The notes below the pieces were generated by a model, which made no database searches, was not told the origin of the DNA, and saw only the letters and a list, made by a program, of their open reading frames with translations. Both the position numbers and the translations under genes were made by a program. A stretch of 62,883 nt of DNA, from assembly GCF_026627445.1 (NCBI RefSeq), contig NZ_JAPNLJ010000042.1:1-62883 (forward strand), written 5' to 3'. Position 1 is the first letter of the stretch; each line of letters begins with the position of its first letter. Positions 8,916 through 16,016 of the stretch are shown here, piece after piece. The stretch comes from Streptomyces sp. H27-H1. Lineage in GTDB: Bacteria > Actinomycetota > Actinomycetes > Streptomycetales > Streptomycetaceae.

Positions 8916-8951
8916 ACCGCATCCCGACCGTACGGGCGGACCCGATGCGGT
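8916..8951. promoter_or_regulatory. Nested palindrome in divergent promoter region
   Basis: ACCGCATC at 8916-8923 and GATGCGGT at 8944-8951 frame an inner CCGTACGG palindrome (8927-8934). It sits between the leftward gene starting at 8859 and the HTH regulator starting at 9008, where an autoregulatory operator would be expected. Confidence 0.4.
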
Positions 8952-9007
8952 AGGACTGACCGTGAGTACGGGTTTGGGTGCGCAGGGCAACCGGGGAGCA
9001 GGCCGGT

Positions 9008-10096
9008 ATGGGCAGGCCGCGACGAACATCAGCAGGTGTGGTGACCGGCTTCGTGCTGCGGCTGATCCGCGAGTCGGTCCCTTGCACGCAGGCCGCCCTG
9101 GCGGAGGTCCTGGGCGTGGACGTGGACACGCTGCAGGGCTGGGAGTCGGGACGGCGCCCGCTGGCGAACATGCGGGCCGGGGCGCTGCTGGAGCTGCGCC
9201 GCCGTCTGCCGGCGCTCGGTGCGGACGTGGCGCTGGTGGTGTGGCTGGACGCGGCGATGGACGCGGACCGGATCATCGCGGCCGGGCTGGACGGCGAGGC
9301 CGGGAGCCCGCACCCGCTGGCCGGGTGGGTCCATACCCGGGACACCGCGCACATGCTGGCGTGGGCGCTGAACGGCACCGTCCCGCCGGCGCTCGCCGGA
9401 CGCTTACCCCGCCCGAGGCGCGGTCCGGTCGCCGTCGCGCCGCAGCTGGCGGCCTCGGACCGGACGGTGTTCTTCGACCATCTGCGGGGCACGACCGAGG
9501 CTGCGGCCCTCCAGGGCGAAGGCGGGGTGCTGCTGCACCGCCAGGCGCTCTACCTCGCCTCGTACGACCGGGGGCCGGACGCGGCCGCGTGGACCGCGCA
9601 TACCCTTCACCGGCGTCGTGACGTGCTGGCCCGGCGGGGCTGGTCGCCGCACTGGGCGGAGGCCCGCTCCACCGCGACCGCGCTCGCCCGGCTGGGAGAC
9701 CCGCAGCCGCTGCTGGACTTCATCGACCGCGCCCTGGCCGACGACGACACTGCGGAGGCCGCGAACCTCAACTACTGGGCGCTGTGGCTGGGTGCGTTGG
9801 CGTTGCCGCAGCCGGACGACGCGTTCATGCGGGACCGGGACCTGTCGGGCTGGGATCCGGTGACCCTGCTGCGGGGCCTGGCCCGCGGGCTGCACCTGGC
9901 GCCTGGGTACGTCGACCTGTACGCGCACTCGCTGTGGGCGCTGCTGACGGCCTTCCCATGGCTGCCGCAGGCGGCCGGACCGCTCGCGGGCCCGCTGCGC
10001 GAGCAGGCCGGTCAACTCCTGGACGGGGCGTCGCTGTCGGCGAGATCCCGGCGCGAGCTCGCCCACGTCCACTACGTTTTCGATCACAACCGCTGA
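9008..10096 (+). CDS. XRE-type helix-turn-helix transcriptional regulator
   Basis: A 362-residue regulator. The N-terminal HTH is seen in CTQAALAEVLGVDVDTLQGW followed by ESGRRPL (residues about 25-55). The remaining 300 residues are a helical domain with repeated Ala/Leu-rich helices, resembling the TPR-like ligand or partner domains of large Streptomyces HTH proteins. The ATG at 9008 follows GGAGCAGG. It is 15 bases upstream of the HD-domain gene with the same orientation, so the two form an operon, and it diverges from the 8859 cluster it may regulate. Confidence 0.8.
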   Translation: MGRPRRTSAGVVTGFVLRLIRESVPCTQAALAEVLGVDVDTLQGWESGRRPLANMRAGALLELRRRLPALGADVALVVWLDAAMDADRIIAAGLDGEAGSPHPLAGWVHTRDTAHMLAWALNGTVPPALAGRLPRPRRGPVAVAPQLAASDRTVFFDHLRGTTEAAALQGEGGVLLHRQALYLASYDRGPDAAAWTAHTLHRRRDVLARRGWSPHWAEARSTATALARLGDPQPLLDFIDRALADDDTAEAANLNYWALWLGALALPQPDDAFMRDRDLSGWDPVTLLRGLARGLHLAPGYVDLYAHSLWALLTAFPWLPQAAGPLAGPLREQAGQLLDGASLSARSRRELAHVHYVFDHNR

Positions 10097-10111
10097 TATC
10101 CGGAGGACCTT

Positions 10112-10684
10112 ATGGCCGACGACACCACCAGGGGAACCGCGAGCTTCATCTCCGAGATGGGCGTGCTCAAGCACGTCGCACGGACCGGATGGTGGTTCAC
10201 CGGCAACAAGCAGCCGGAGTCCGTCGCCGAACACTCCTTCCGCGTCGGGGTGATCGGCTCCGTCCTGGCGATGATGGAGGGCGTCGACCCGGCCCGGGTC
10301 GCGTTGATGTGCCTGTTCCACGACAGCCAGGAGACCCGGATCGGGGACATCGCGCACATCGGCCGGAAGTACATCAGGGCCGCTCCGAACGGTGAGGTGA
10401 CCGCCGACCAGGTCGCCAACGCCCACCCGGCCGTACGCACCGGGGTTCAGGGCGCGGTCGACGAGTACGAGGCCGGCGAAACGCCGGAGGCGATCGTCGC
10501 CCGCGATGCCGACAAGCTGGAATGCCTGGTCCAGGCGGTGGAGTATCGGGAGCAGGGCTACAGCCTCACCCAGAACTGGATCGACACCAGCCTCGCCTCG
10601 CTCAAGACCCCGTCCGCGAAGGCCCTCGCCGACGCCGCGCTGAGCATGGACTCACTCCAGTGGCAGAAGAACTTCCTGCCCTGA
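10112..10684 (+). CDS. HD-domain phosphohydrolase (YfbR/HDDC2-like)
   Basis: A 190-residue HD-superfamily metal-dependent phosphohydrolase. The histidines and aspartates of the fold are visible: VAEHSFRVGV (first His), CLFHDSQETRIGD (HD plus downstream Glu and Asp) and VARDADKLECLVQA (final Asp). This spacing is that of the YfbR/HDDC2 family, whose members hydrolyse 5'-deoxynucleoside monophosphates. GGAGGACC precedes the ATG. Being cotranscribed with an HTH regulator on a plasmid suggests nucleotide-pool control or defence-related housekeeping, which is inference. Confidence 0.85.
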   Translation: MADDTTRGTASFISEMGVLKHVARTGWWFTGNKQPESVAEHSFRVGVIGSVLAMMEGVDPARVALMCLFHDSQETRIGDIAHIGRKYIRAAPNGEVTADQVANAHPAVRTGVQGAVDEYEAGETPEAIVARDADKLECLVQAVEYREQGYSLTQNWIDTSLASLKTPSAKALADAALSMDSLQWQKNFLP

Positions 10685-10733
10685 CCGATTCCAGGCGAGC
10701 GCACTGGTGTTGAGCAGCCTGAGTACACAGAGC

Positions 10734-10769
10734 CGGGCCCCGGGACGTCATGGCTTCCCCCGGGGCCCG
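10734..10769 (+). terminator. Strong hairpin terminator
   Basis: Perfect 11-bp stem CGGGCCCCGGG / CCCGGGGCCCG with a 14-nt loop, 50 bases after the HD-domain gene. Confidence 0.75.
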
Positions 10770-11189
10770 TGGTGTGCCCGCTCTACCGGTAGCAGCGGGT
10801 GGGGCCCGGTTCCTGGGGGCGGGCAGCAGCGCGTTTCTCGTCCGCGATCCGCTGCTGGTCTCGCCGCAGAGCGTCCGCTCGGGCCTCGGGGGTGACGGCT
10901 GGACCGTGTCGGACCTGCGACGGCCCCCCTTTCGCCGGGGCTGACCTGCGGAAACGCCCGGACCTTGGCGTCGGGGCGCGGAGGGGGTGATGGAGGGGTC
11001 CACGGAGGGGGGCCTTCTGGCCTGGTCAAGGGGCTGCTCAGGCTCGTGGGCGGTGCTCGCCACAGGGTGCTCCTGCAAGGTGGGGCGGGCCTATCCCGCC
11101 ATTCACCTTCTACAGGTGTCGTCCGCGGCGAGTTTGTGACGCCGATCTTGGAAAACCTCTCCGCCGTAACCGCATCGTGATCAACCGAG

Positions 11190-11393
11190 GTGTGACAACG
11201 CAGCACAGTTGGCCAACGAGCAGGGGAGGCGTCCCTGGTCAGAGCGTTCTGACGCTTCGTAGTTGGCAAGAGCGACGCAGGCTAGTTGGCAACCCGTCGA
11301 CCCAAAGCCGCAGGTCAGCGCCGTCCGGGAGGGCCCTTCCTGGGCGTTTGCCAATCACTCTGCTGAATTACCAACTGTGCTGCGTCGTCACAC
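11190..11393. repeat. 23-bp inverted repeat flanking AGTTGGCAA repeats
   Basis: GTGTGACAACGCAGCACAGT(TGG) at 11190-11212 recurs inverted at 11371-11393 with one mismatch. Between and at the edge are copies of AGTTGGC(C)AA at 11207, 11261 and 11284, and an inverted TTGCCAA near 11348. The 11260 and 11283 copies (TAGTTGGCAAG/C) are 23 bp apart. Operator, iteron or recombination site are all possible. Confidence 0.6.
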
Positions 11394-11430
11394 GAGGGGG
11401 GGAGAGTTCTCCCTCCTCAGCGGCCGGACT

Positions 11431-11440
11431 CTGTCCACAG
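11431..11440 (+). promoter_or_regulatory. CTGTCCACAG site (partial copy of the replication-gene element)
   Basis: GGACTCTGTCCACAGGG here is identical over 17 bases to the site in front of rep (41561-41577), but the downstream half of that element (GCGCCCGA, ATGA) is missing. One base from the TTGTCCACA DnaA box. Confidence 0.45.
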
Positions 11441-11508
11441 GGCCGAAATTGGAGGCTCCTCTTGAGGCCGCCGCGATCAGCGGGGCGGCCCGTCGTTGAG
11501 GAGCTGTC

Positions 11509-11955
11509 ATGCCCGAGAACACCGTCACCGCGCCGCTCGCCCCGATGGAGCCGGCCGACATCGCCGACGCCTTCGCTTACATCCAGGCGTGGTACGCCAG
11601 GGACATCGACACCGCTGGCGCGGTCGCCGACGACATCGGCCCGGAGAAGCTGTACCGGCTGCTCCTGGACGTCGCCGCGCGCGTCCTCATCCCGATCACC
11701 GCCGTGGACGACCACGACGGGGAGCCCTGCGCGCACTCCTTCCTCGCCGCCGCGCTCGGGCGGCTGCTGCTGGAGCTCGCCTGCCACGGCGTGTGCCTGG
11801 CCAGCTCGCAGGGCATCGCCGACACCATCACCCGCTTCACCGAGAACATCCTCACCGAGGACCAGGGCGACGTCGCCGACGTCCTGCGCCAGCTGGAGGC
11901 CGCCGGGATGAAGCAGGCGATGGAAGCGCACCCGGGGCGCCTCACCGTCGTGTAG
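11509..11955 (+). CDS. Orphan hypothetical protein in repeat block
   Basis: A 148-residue soluble, acidic, helical protein starting at ATG behind GAGGAG. It contains an AWYARDIDTAG stretch, a hydrophobic helix pair (KLYRLLLDVAARVLIPITAV; AALGRLLLELACHGVCLA) and a C-terminal acidic helix. No family recognised. It is alone between two repeat blocks: the AGTTGGCAA/inverted-repeat region upstream and the GACAAGGGG iterons downstream. A replication-, copy-number- or transfer-related role is possible from position only. Confidence 0.65.
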   Translation: MPENTVTAPLAPMEPADIADAFAYIQAWYARDIDTAGAVADDIGPEKLYRLLLDVAARVLIPITAVDDHDGEPCAHSFLAAALGRLLLELACHGVCLASSQGIADTITRFTENILTEDQGDVADVLRQLEAAGMKQAMEAHPGRLTVV

Positions 11956-12098
11956 CGCGCCACCCGATGTCGGTGGCGTGCATCGTGCGCGCGCCACCGG
12001 CGGGAGGTGCGGTGCGCCTCCGCGCGCCGCGCGTATCGGGCGCGCGCACCGCGTCACCATTCGCCGTCTGCAGGCGGGGGCGGACTCCTATATCACAC

Positions 12099-12245
12099 AG
12101 CCCCTTGACCGCGATCTGATCGGCGGCCGGGACCGGCTCTGACAAGGGGAAATGCTCCGCTAGCGAACCTGGTCAAGGTGAAACGCGCGGCCTCCCAGAG
12201 CTGGACAAGGGGTCTCCGGCCGGCCGCTCGAAGGTGGACAAGGGG
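12099..12245. repeat. Iteron-like series of GACAAGGGG repeats, 31-33 bp period
   Basis: GACAAGGGG at 12141, GTCAAGGTG at 12172, GACAAGGGG at 12204 and GACAAGGGG at 12237, three of the four preceded by CTG or GTG. Spacings are 31, 32 and 33 bp, about three helical turns. An inverted GTCAAGGGG copy lies at 12101-12109, and GGTCAAGGGGCTG is shared with 11024-11036. Such phased repeats are typical of iterons or relaxosome/partition protein sites. Confidence 0.6.
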
Positions 12246-12300
12246 TGGGCGATCGGCGGTACGCGCGATCTGGAAGGTGCGCTTCGCGCGCGGTGCGGAA

Positions 12301-12600
12301 CATCCGATGCCCGACATCGCGATGCGCGCTGAGTGCCGGACATCGTGATGCGCGCGGCGCGGAACATCGAGTGCCGTGCATCGACATCGGAAGGCGCGCG
12401 CCGGGTGCGGTGCAGACATCGCGGCGCGCACGGGAGTGGAGCCCACCCGGTGGACGATGCCCGGTGGAGTTCACTCTCCACTCGGTGGAGTCCACCCGAT
12501 GCTCTGCATCCGATGCCAGGCATCGTCCACTGGATGCTGAACATCGTGGGTTCGGTGGACGATGCCCGGCATCGTCACCACAGCCAGGCACTGGAGTGCC
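12301..12600. repeat. Dense GATGCC/GACATCG inverted and direct repeats
   Basis: GACATCGYGATGCGCGC occurs at 12313-12329 and 12339-12355. CGGTGGACGATGCCCGG occurs at 12448-12464 and 12553-12569, with an inverted near-copy at 12516-12533. Many further GCATCG/CGATGC half-sites fill the interval. No gene fits. The block ends 11 bases before the 3' end of the relaxase gene and is a candidate oriT or centromere. Confidence 0.55.
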
Positions 12601-12610
12601 GCACCTGTGG

Positions 12611-14446
12611 TCATGTGAGTCCTCCAGTGGGTGTCCGGCCAGGCGTCTGCTGCACGCCGGGCGGCGGGGTGTGTGACGGAGCGGGCGCCGACGGGGCAGG
12701 CTGCGGCCGGGGGCCATGGGCGACGGCGCGCTCCCGGATGCCGTCCTGGAGCTTGGCGGCCATCTTCGCGACGGCCTCGATCGTGGCGCGGGTCTGCTCC
12801 AGCGCGGCAACATCGGTCCCCTGCTCCAGGGCGTGGCCGTCTTTCCCGCCGGTGCGGGACGTACGCGGGCCGGACCTCGAGGTGTCGGGCGCGGCGCCGG
12901 TGTGCGGGGAGTCCGGGCGGTCCGCGCGGCGCATCTCGTAGACCCGGGCACTCAGCGCTCCGGCGGCCAGGCGGGCCCGCGCGTAGAGGGGAGCGGTCCG
13001 CGTGCGGATCAGCGGGCGCAGCGCGGCCTGGTGGTCGGTGTCGCGTGGGTACAGGGCGTGCAGATCAGCGGTCATCTTCCGGCCCCGGCCGACGGGGCGG
13101 GTGTAGTCGTCGACGACGGTCTGCACGATCCGTTCGTCCAGGCCCGGCTGGTGCGGTTGGCCGCGCAGGACGTAGGAGAGGTAGCGGCGCGCTTCGGCGA
13201 GCAGGTGGTGGCGTTTGAACGCCCCGCGCATCACGTACACCACGGCTACGACGTCGACGGCCGCCAGGACGACGTCGACCACCGGCCGTACCCGCGCCCA
13301 CACCGCCGCGGCTGCCGCCCGCGCCCGCTCCGCGAGCCGGTCCACGACGTCGGCGCCGAACGAGGCGATGGCCGACTCCCGCCAACGCATTCGCAGCTCG
13401 GACAGCGACCGCAGCTCCTTGCGCTTCGGCGGGCGCGTGCGGTCGGCGGCCCGGCAGGCCAGCCCGTAGGCGGCCCGCTCCCCCGGCTCGTGCCCGTGCT
13501 CCTCCACGTATTCGGCGGTGAGGACGAACAGGGCCTCTTCGATCTGCTGGCGTCGGGTCGACTGCCAGCCGATGAGCCGCTGATCGATCCCCGCTATTTC
13601 CATGACGGGACGGCGGCCGGGTGTCACCTCTCGGGGCTCCCACGCCCACCCGAGCCGGGCGGAGACCTCCTCCATGAAGAACAGGAGGTAGAGAGTGTCA
13701 GCGGCAACGATGTGGGCCAGCAGCGTGTCTGCCGACAGGTTTCCCCACGTGCCTTTGGCGTCCGGCCGGCGGGCGCGGATCGACACCACCGCATGATCGT
13801 GGAGCAGCGGCTTCGACTCGGCAGCTCTGGACTCGTAGTGCCGGAACACTGCGACGATCAGAGCGCCGTCCCGGATCGGCTTGCGGTGCTTGCCGCCGCT
13901 CCCCGACCGGATCTGCGCGACCGACTCCCCCAGCCACCCCAGCGTCTTGTCCACGGAGATGTCCTGGCACTCCTCCAGCACCCGCCGTTCCTCGTCACCC
14001 ATCAGCGCCCACGCGATGTGGGCCGTCGGCGGCGGCCGGAACACCAGGTCCATGCCGAGCCAGGGTCTGCGCTCCTTGGCCTTATCCGTCTTCGGTGACC
14101 GGTTGTGCTCGATGGGTCTGCCCAGCACGGTCGCCCGCCGGGCCTTCGCCGGATCGTCTCCCGCCTGAAGGCGCTCGCGCTCGATCCGGTCGGCGTCCGG
14201 GTGCCGGCCTTCCCCCAGGAGCAGTTCGGCCTGCCGCTCGCTCACCTCGTCACCCGGCGTGAGGCCAACCGCGGTTAGGCCCCGGCCCCGCCAGATCCCG
14301 GGCGGGACACCGGCCTCGTCCTGGGCGTCGCGCAGCGCCTTGCCCGCGGGGCGGTGGCCGTCGCCGACCATCACGCCGCGGAAGAGGTAACGCACCCCGT
14401 CACCCGGGCGGAGCTCTGCTTTGCTGATCACCGGCACATGAAACAC
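12611..14446 (-). CDS. MobF (TrwC-type) conjugative relaxase, helicase domain absent
   Basis: A 611-residue relaxase. The first 300 residues align by eye with TrwC: SKAELRPGDGVRYLF near the N-terminus (single Tyr at about 20), LGMDLVFRPPPTAHIAWALM corresponding to the 'DLTFSAPKSVS' block, and FRHYESR...PLLHDHAVVS carrying the three-histidine metal site (HUH). This enzyme nicks one strand at oriT and stays attached through a tyrosine. Typical TraA/TrwC proteins continue into a RecD-like helicase; here residues 300-611 lack Walker motifs and are Arg/Ala-rich with a Pro-rich tail. The GTG at 14446 follows AGGTCA. The gene is transcribed away from the par locus. Confidence 0.8.
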   Translation of the reverse strand: MFHVPVISKAELRPGDGVRYLFRGVMVGDGHRPAGKALRDAQDEAGVPPGIWRGRGLTAVGLTPGDEVSERQAELLLGEGRHPDADRIERERLQAGDDPAKARRATVLGRPIEHNRSPKTDKAKERRPWLGMDLVFRPPPTAHIAWALMGDEERRVLEECQDISVDKTLGWLGESVAQIRSGSGGKHRKPIRDGALIVAVFRHYESRAAESKPLLHDHAVVSIRARRPDAKGTWGNLSADTLLAHIVAADTLYLLFFMEEVSARLGWAWEPREVTPGRRPVMEIAGIDQRLIGWQSTRRQQIEEALFVLTAEYVEEHGHEPGERAAYGLACRAADRTRPPKRKELRSLSELRMRWRESAIASFGADVVDRLAERARAAAAAVWARVRPVVDVVLAAVDVVAVVYVMRGAFKRHHLLAEARRYLSYVLRGQPHQPGLDERIVQTVVDDYTRPVGRGRKMTADLHALYPRDTDHQAALRPLIRTRTAPLYARARLAAGALSARVYEMRRADRPDSPHTGAAPDTSRSGPRTSRTGGKDGHALEQGTDVAALEQTRATIEAVAKMAAKLQDGIRERAVAHGPRPQPAPSAPAPSHTPPPGVQQTPGRTPTGGLT

Positions 14447-14484
14447 CGGCGTTGACCTGCGGAAAAGCGCGATCGGGGGTCCTT

Positions 14485-14563
14485 CCCGCCGGGCGGGAGG
14501 CCATCACCAAGTCTTTACCGTGGGGCCCGCCAGGCGGGCCGTGACGGCCGCCCGAGACGGTAA
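14485..14563. promoter_or_regulatory. Palindrome cluster upstream of relaxase (oriT/promoter candidate)
   Basis: CCCGCC-g-GGCGGG at 14485-14497, GGCCCGCC-a-GGCGGGCC at 14524-14540, and the pair TTACCGT (14515-14521)/ACGGTAA (14557-14563) that encloses the second palindrome. MobF oriT sites often lie just upstream of the relaxase gene, and the divergent gene start at 14591 also needs a promoter here. Confidence 0.4.
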
Positions 14564-14590
14564 GCCGACGGTGTGTGCACTCTTCCGCCC

Positions 14591-14788
14591 ATGGAGATCA
14601 CACGAGACGGAATCGCCTGCGCCCTCTGCCGTACGACCACCCAGGAGCGGGTGTACCTGGTCCTCAGCCACCAGTCGTCCTTTCCTCAGCGGGAGGTGAT
14701 CAGGGACCGCTGGTGCCCGGCCGGCTGCCACCTGGCCCACCCCGCCCGGTGGCGGGAGGTGATGCCGCCACTCCGCAGCGACCTCTGA
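14591..14788 (+). CDS. Small zinc-ribbon-like protein
   Basis: A 65-residue protein beginning MEITRDGIACALC. It has CxxC (CALC) near residue 10 and CPAGCH near residue 47, a plausible four-ligand zinc knuckle. No good ribosome-binding site precedes the ATG; GTG at 14573 is an alternative start. It diverges from the relaxase gene. No family recognised, and it could be a chance frame, though the Cys spacing argues for a real small protein. Confidence 0.45.
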   Translation: MEITRDGIACALCRTTTQERVYLVLSHQSSFPQREVIRDRWCPAGCHLAHPARWREVMPPLRSDL

Positions 14789-15230
14789 CGACGTCGTGCG
14801 AATACTGCGCACCGACCACCCGAGCACCACCAACCCCAGAACCCGACCGCACTCAACTCCACCGCCACCGAGCACTCAGACCCCCAAAACACGCGGGACT
14901 TCCCCAATTGGGGAAGTCCCGCTCAACGCCGGGGATCAACTCTCTACGGGTTCGGCATTCCACGACGATCTGACAGCCGGTGGGGCGGCAACGTTCCAAT
15001 TGGAACGGGATCGTTCGAGCCTCTCGAACGGGAGCGCTTCAATCGAAGCGCTCCCGTTCGCTTCCCGCGTGAAACCGGGCCCTCGCGTGGAGGGCCACAG
15101 ACGCTCATCGCACCGTCGGGTGACCTTGCGGCGGGGTGGCTGCGTGTGATCTTGGGGGTCTGGCAAGCTGTGCCGCGTCCGAGTAGCCGCGCTGGGCGGC
15201 GAAATCAACGGACGACTGGAAGGCCACCGG
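14789..15230. other. Par promoter/centromere region
   Basis: About 440 bases without a gene, dominated by the palindrome array annotated separately at 14893-15060. From 15061 to 15230 it is ordinary GC-rich DNA that should hold the parA promoter; a GGAAGG ribosome-binding site is present just before the ATG. Confidence 0.6.
14893..15060. repeat. Palindrome array, candidate parS centromere
   Basis: Four perfect foldbacks in 170 bp: GCGGGACTTCCCCAA and its complement making a 30-bp palindrome at 14893-14922; CGTTCCAATTGGAACG at 14992-15007; CGTTCGAG/CTCGAACG at 15012-15030; and CGAACGGGAGCGCTTC/GAAGCGCTCCCGTTCG (16-bp arms, loop AATC) at 15025-15060. The first two share the core TCC(CC)AATTGG(GG)A. 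Placed just before parA, they are the natural binding sites for the partition DNA-binding protein. The last hairpin could also act as a terminator. Confidence 0.65.
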
Positions 15231-16016
15231 ATGACCACATCCACAGCCGTGCAACGCGCCACCGATACGGCAGCCCGCAACGGTCGGACGGCAAAGGTAA
15301 TCGTCGTCATTCAGCAGAAGGGCGGCGCGGGCAAGTCCACGATCGCGGTGAACACGGCCGCTTGCGCGGGCCGGTCAGCGGTGATGTCCAACGCAGACGA
15401 GTCCGCCGGCTCCCCCGTCGTCGCGGCCGGGATCGACGTCCAGGGCACCCTGGAGAAATGGTGCGCAGGCGTACGCGAGGCGGCGCTGCCGTTCGACTAC
15501 GTCGTCACCAAGAGCAAGCTCGGCATCATCCCGGGCATCGTCGAGGATCCGGAACGGCGCCGCGTCGTCGTCGACACCCCGGGCTTCCTTGATGTCGATC
15601 CTGATGCTGAGTGGGGCGCGGACCCCTTGGGCGAGAGCCGGACGGCCGACGCTCTTCGCGAGGTCCTGGATGTGGCGGACCTGGCGATCGTGCCGATCAC
15701 CCCGTCCAAAATCACCTGGGACGAGTGTGAGTTCACGATCGAGCGCGTTCTCAAGCCGCGGGGTATCCCCTTCCTCGTCGTGATCAACATGCACGACCCG
15801 GGGAAGGACCGGCACGAAGTGCAGTTGAACAAGGTGAAGGCGTGGATCGACGAGCGGAACTACCCGCGCGTCGCCGACCCGATCCGCCGGTACACGATCC
15901 ACGAGCACGCCTACGAGAACGGCACGCTCGTCACCGAGTACAAGATGAGCGGCACCGCGCTGAATGCCCGCGAGGACTTCATGCGCGTCGCCCTGACGAT
16001 GGAACAGATGCTCTGA
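15231..16016 (+). CDS. parA: ParA-family partition ATPase
   Basis: A 261-residue ParA/MinD-type P-loop ATPase. The deviant Walker A QQKGGAGKST lies at residues 28-37 with the signature lysine, and the Walker B/A' region is RRVVVDTPGFLDVD. It would polymerise or form gradients on nucleoid DNA to move plasmid copies apart, stimulated by the partner encoded next. GGAAGG precedes the ATG at 15231. Its stop overlaps the next start (TGATG at 16014-16018), the usual par-operon coupling. No N-terminal HTH is present, so it resembles type Ib ParA proteins, although its partner is larger than usual. Confidence 0.9.
   Translation: MTTSTAVQRATDTAARNGRTAKVIVVIQQKGGAGKSTIAVNTAACAGRSAVMSNADESAGSPVVAAGIDVQGTLEKWCAGVREAALPFDYVVTKSKLGIIPGIVEDPERRRVVVDTPGFLDVDPDAEWGADPLGESRTADALREVLDVADLAIVPITPSKITWDECEFTIERVLKPRGIPFLVVINMHDPGKDRHEVQLNKVKAWIDERNYPRVADPIRRYTIHEHAYENGTLVTEYKMSGTALNAREDFMRVALTMEQML

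Larger units (their letters stand above)
10770..11508. other. Gene-free block with repeats
   Basis: About 740 bases without a convincing gene: open frames here lack ribosome-binding sites and have Arg/Pro-rich nonsense composition. It holds one GTCAAGGGG motif (11025-11033), a 23-bp inverted repeat, AGTTGGCAA repeats, and a CTGTCCACAG site at 11431-11440. It may serve as promoter and cis-acting replication or transfer DNA for the orphan gene that follows. Confidence 0.5.

Noticed and set aside
10602..11269. Minus-strand open frames in the 10.7-11.3 kb block
   Set aside because: Overlap a terminator and the HD gene end, lack ribosome-binding sites and have low-complexity composition.
12301..12600. 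CRISPR array in the repeat block
   Set aside because: Repeats are short, overlapping and inverted, without regular spacers or cas genes.
14893..14922. 30-bp palindrome as a plain terminator of 14591-14788
   Set aside because: It is one of four palindromes sharing a core and sits in the par upstream region; termination cannot be excluded but does not explain the array.
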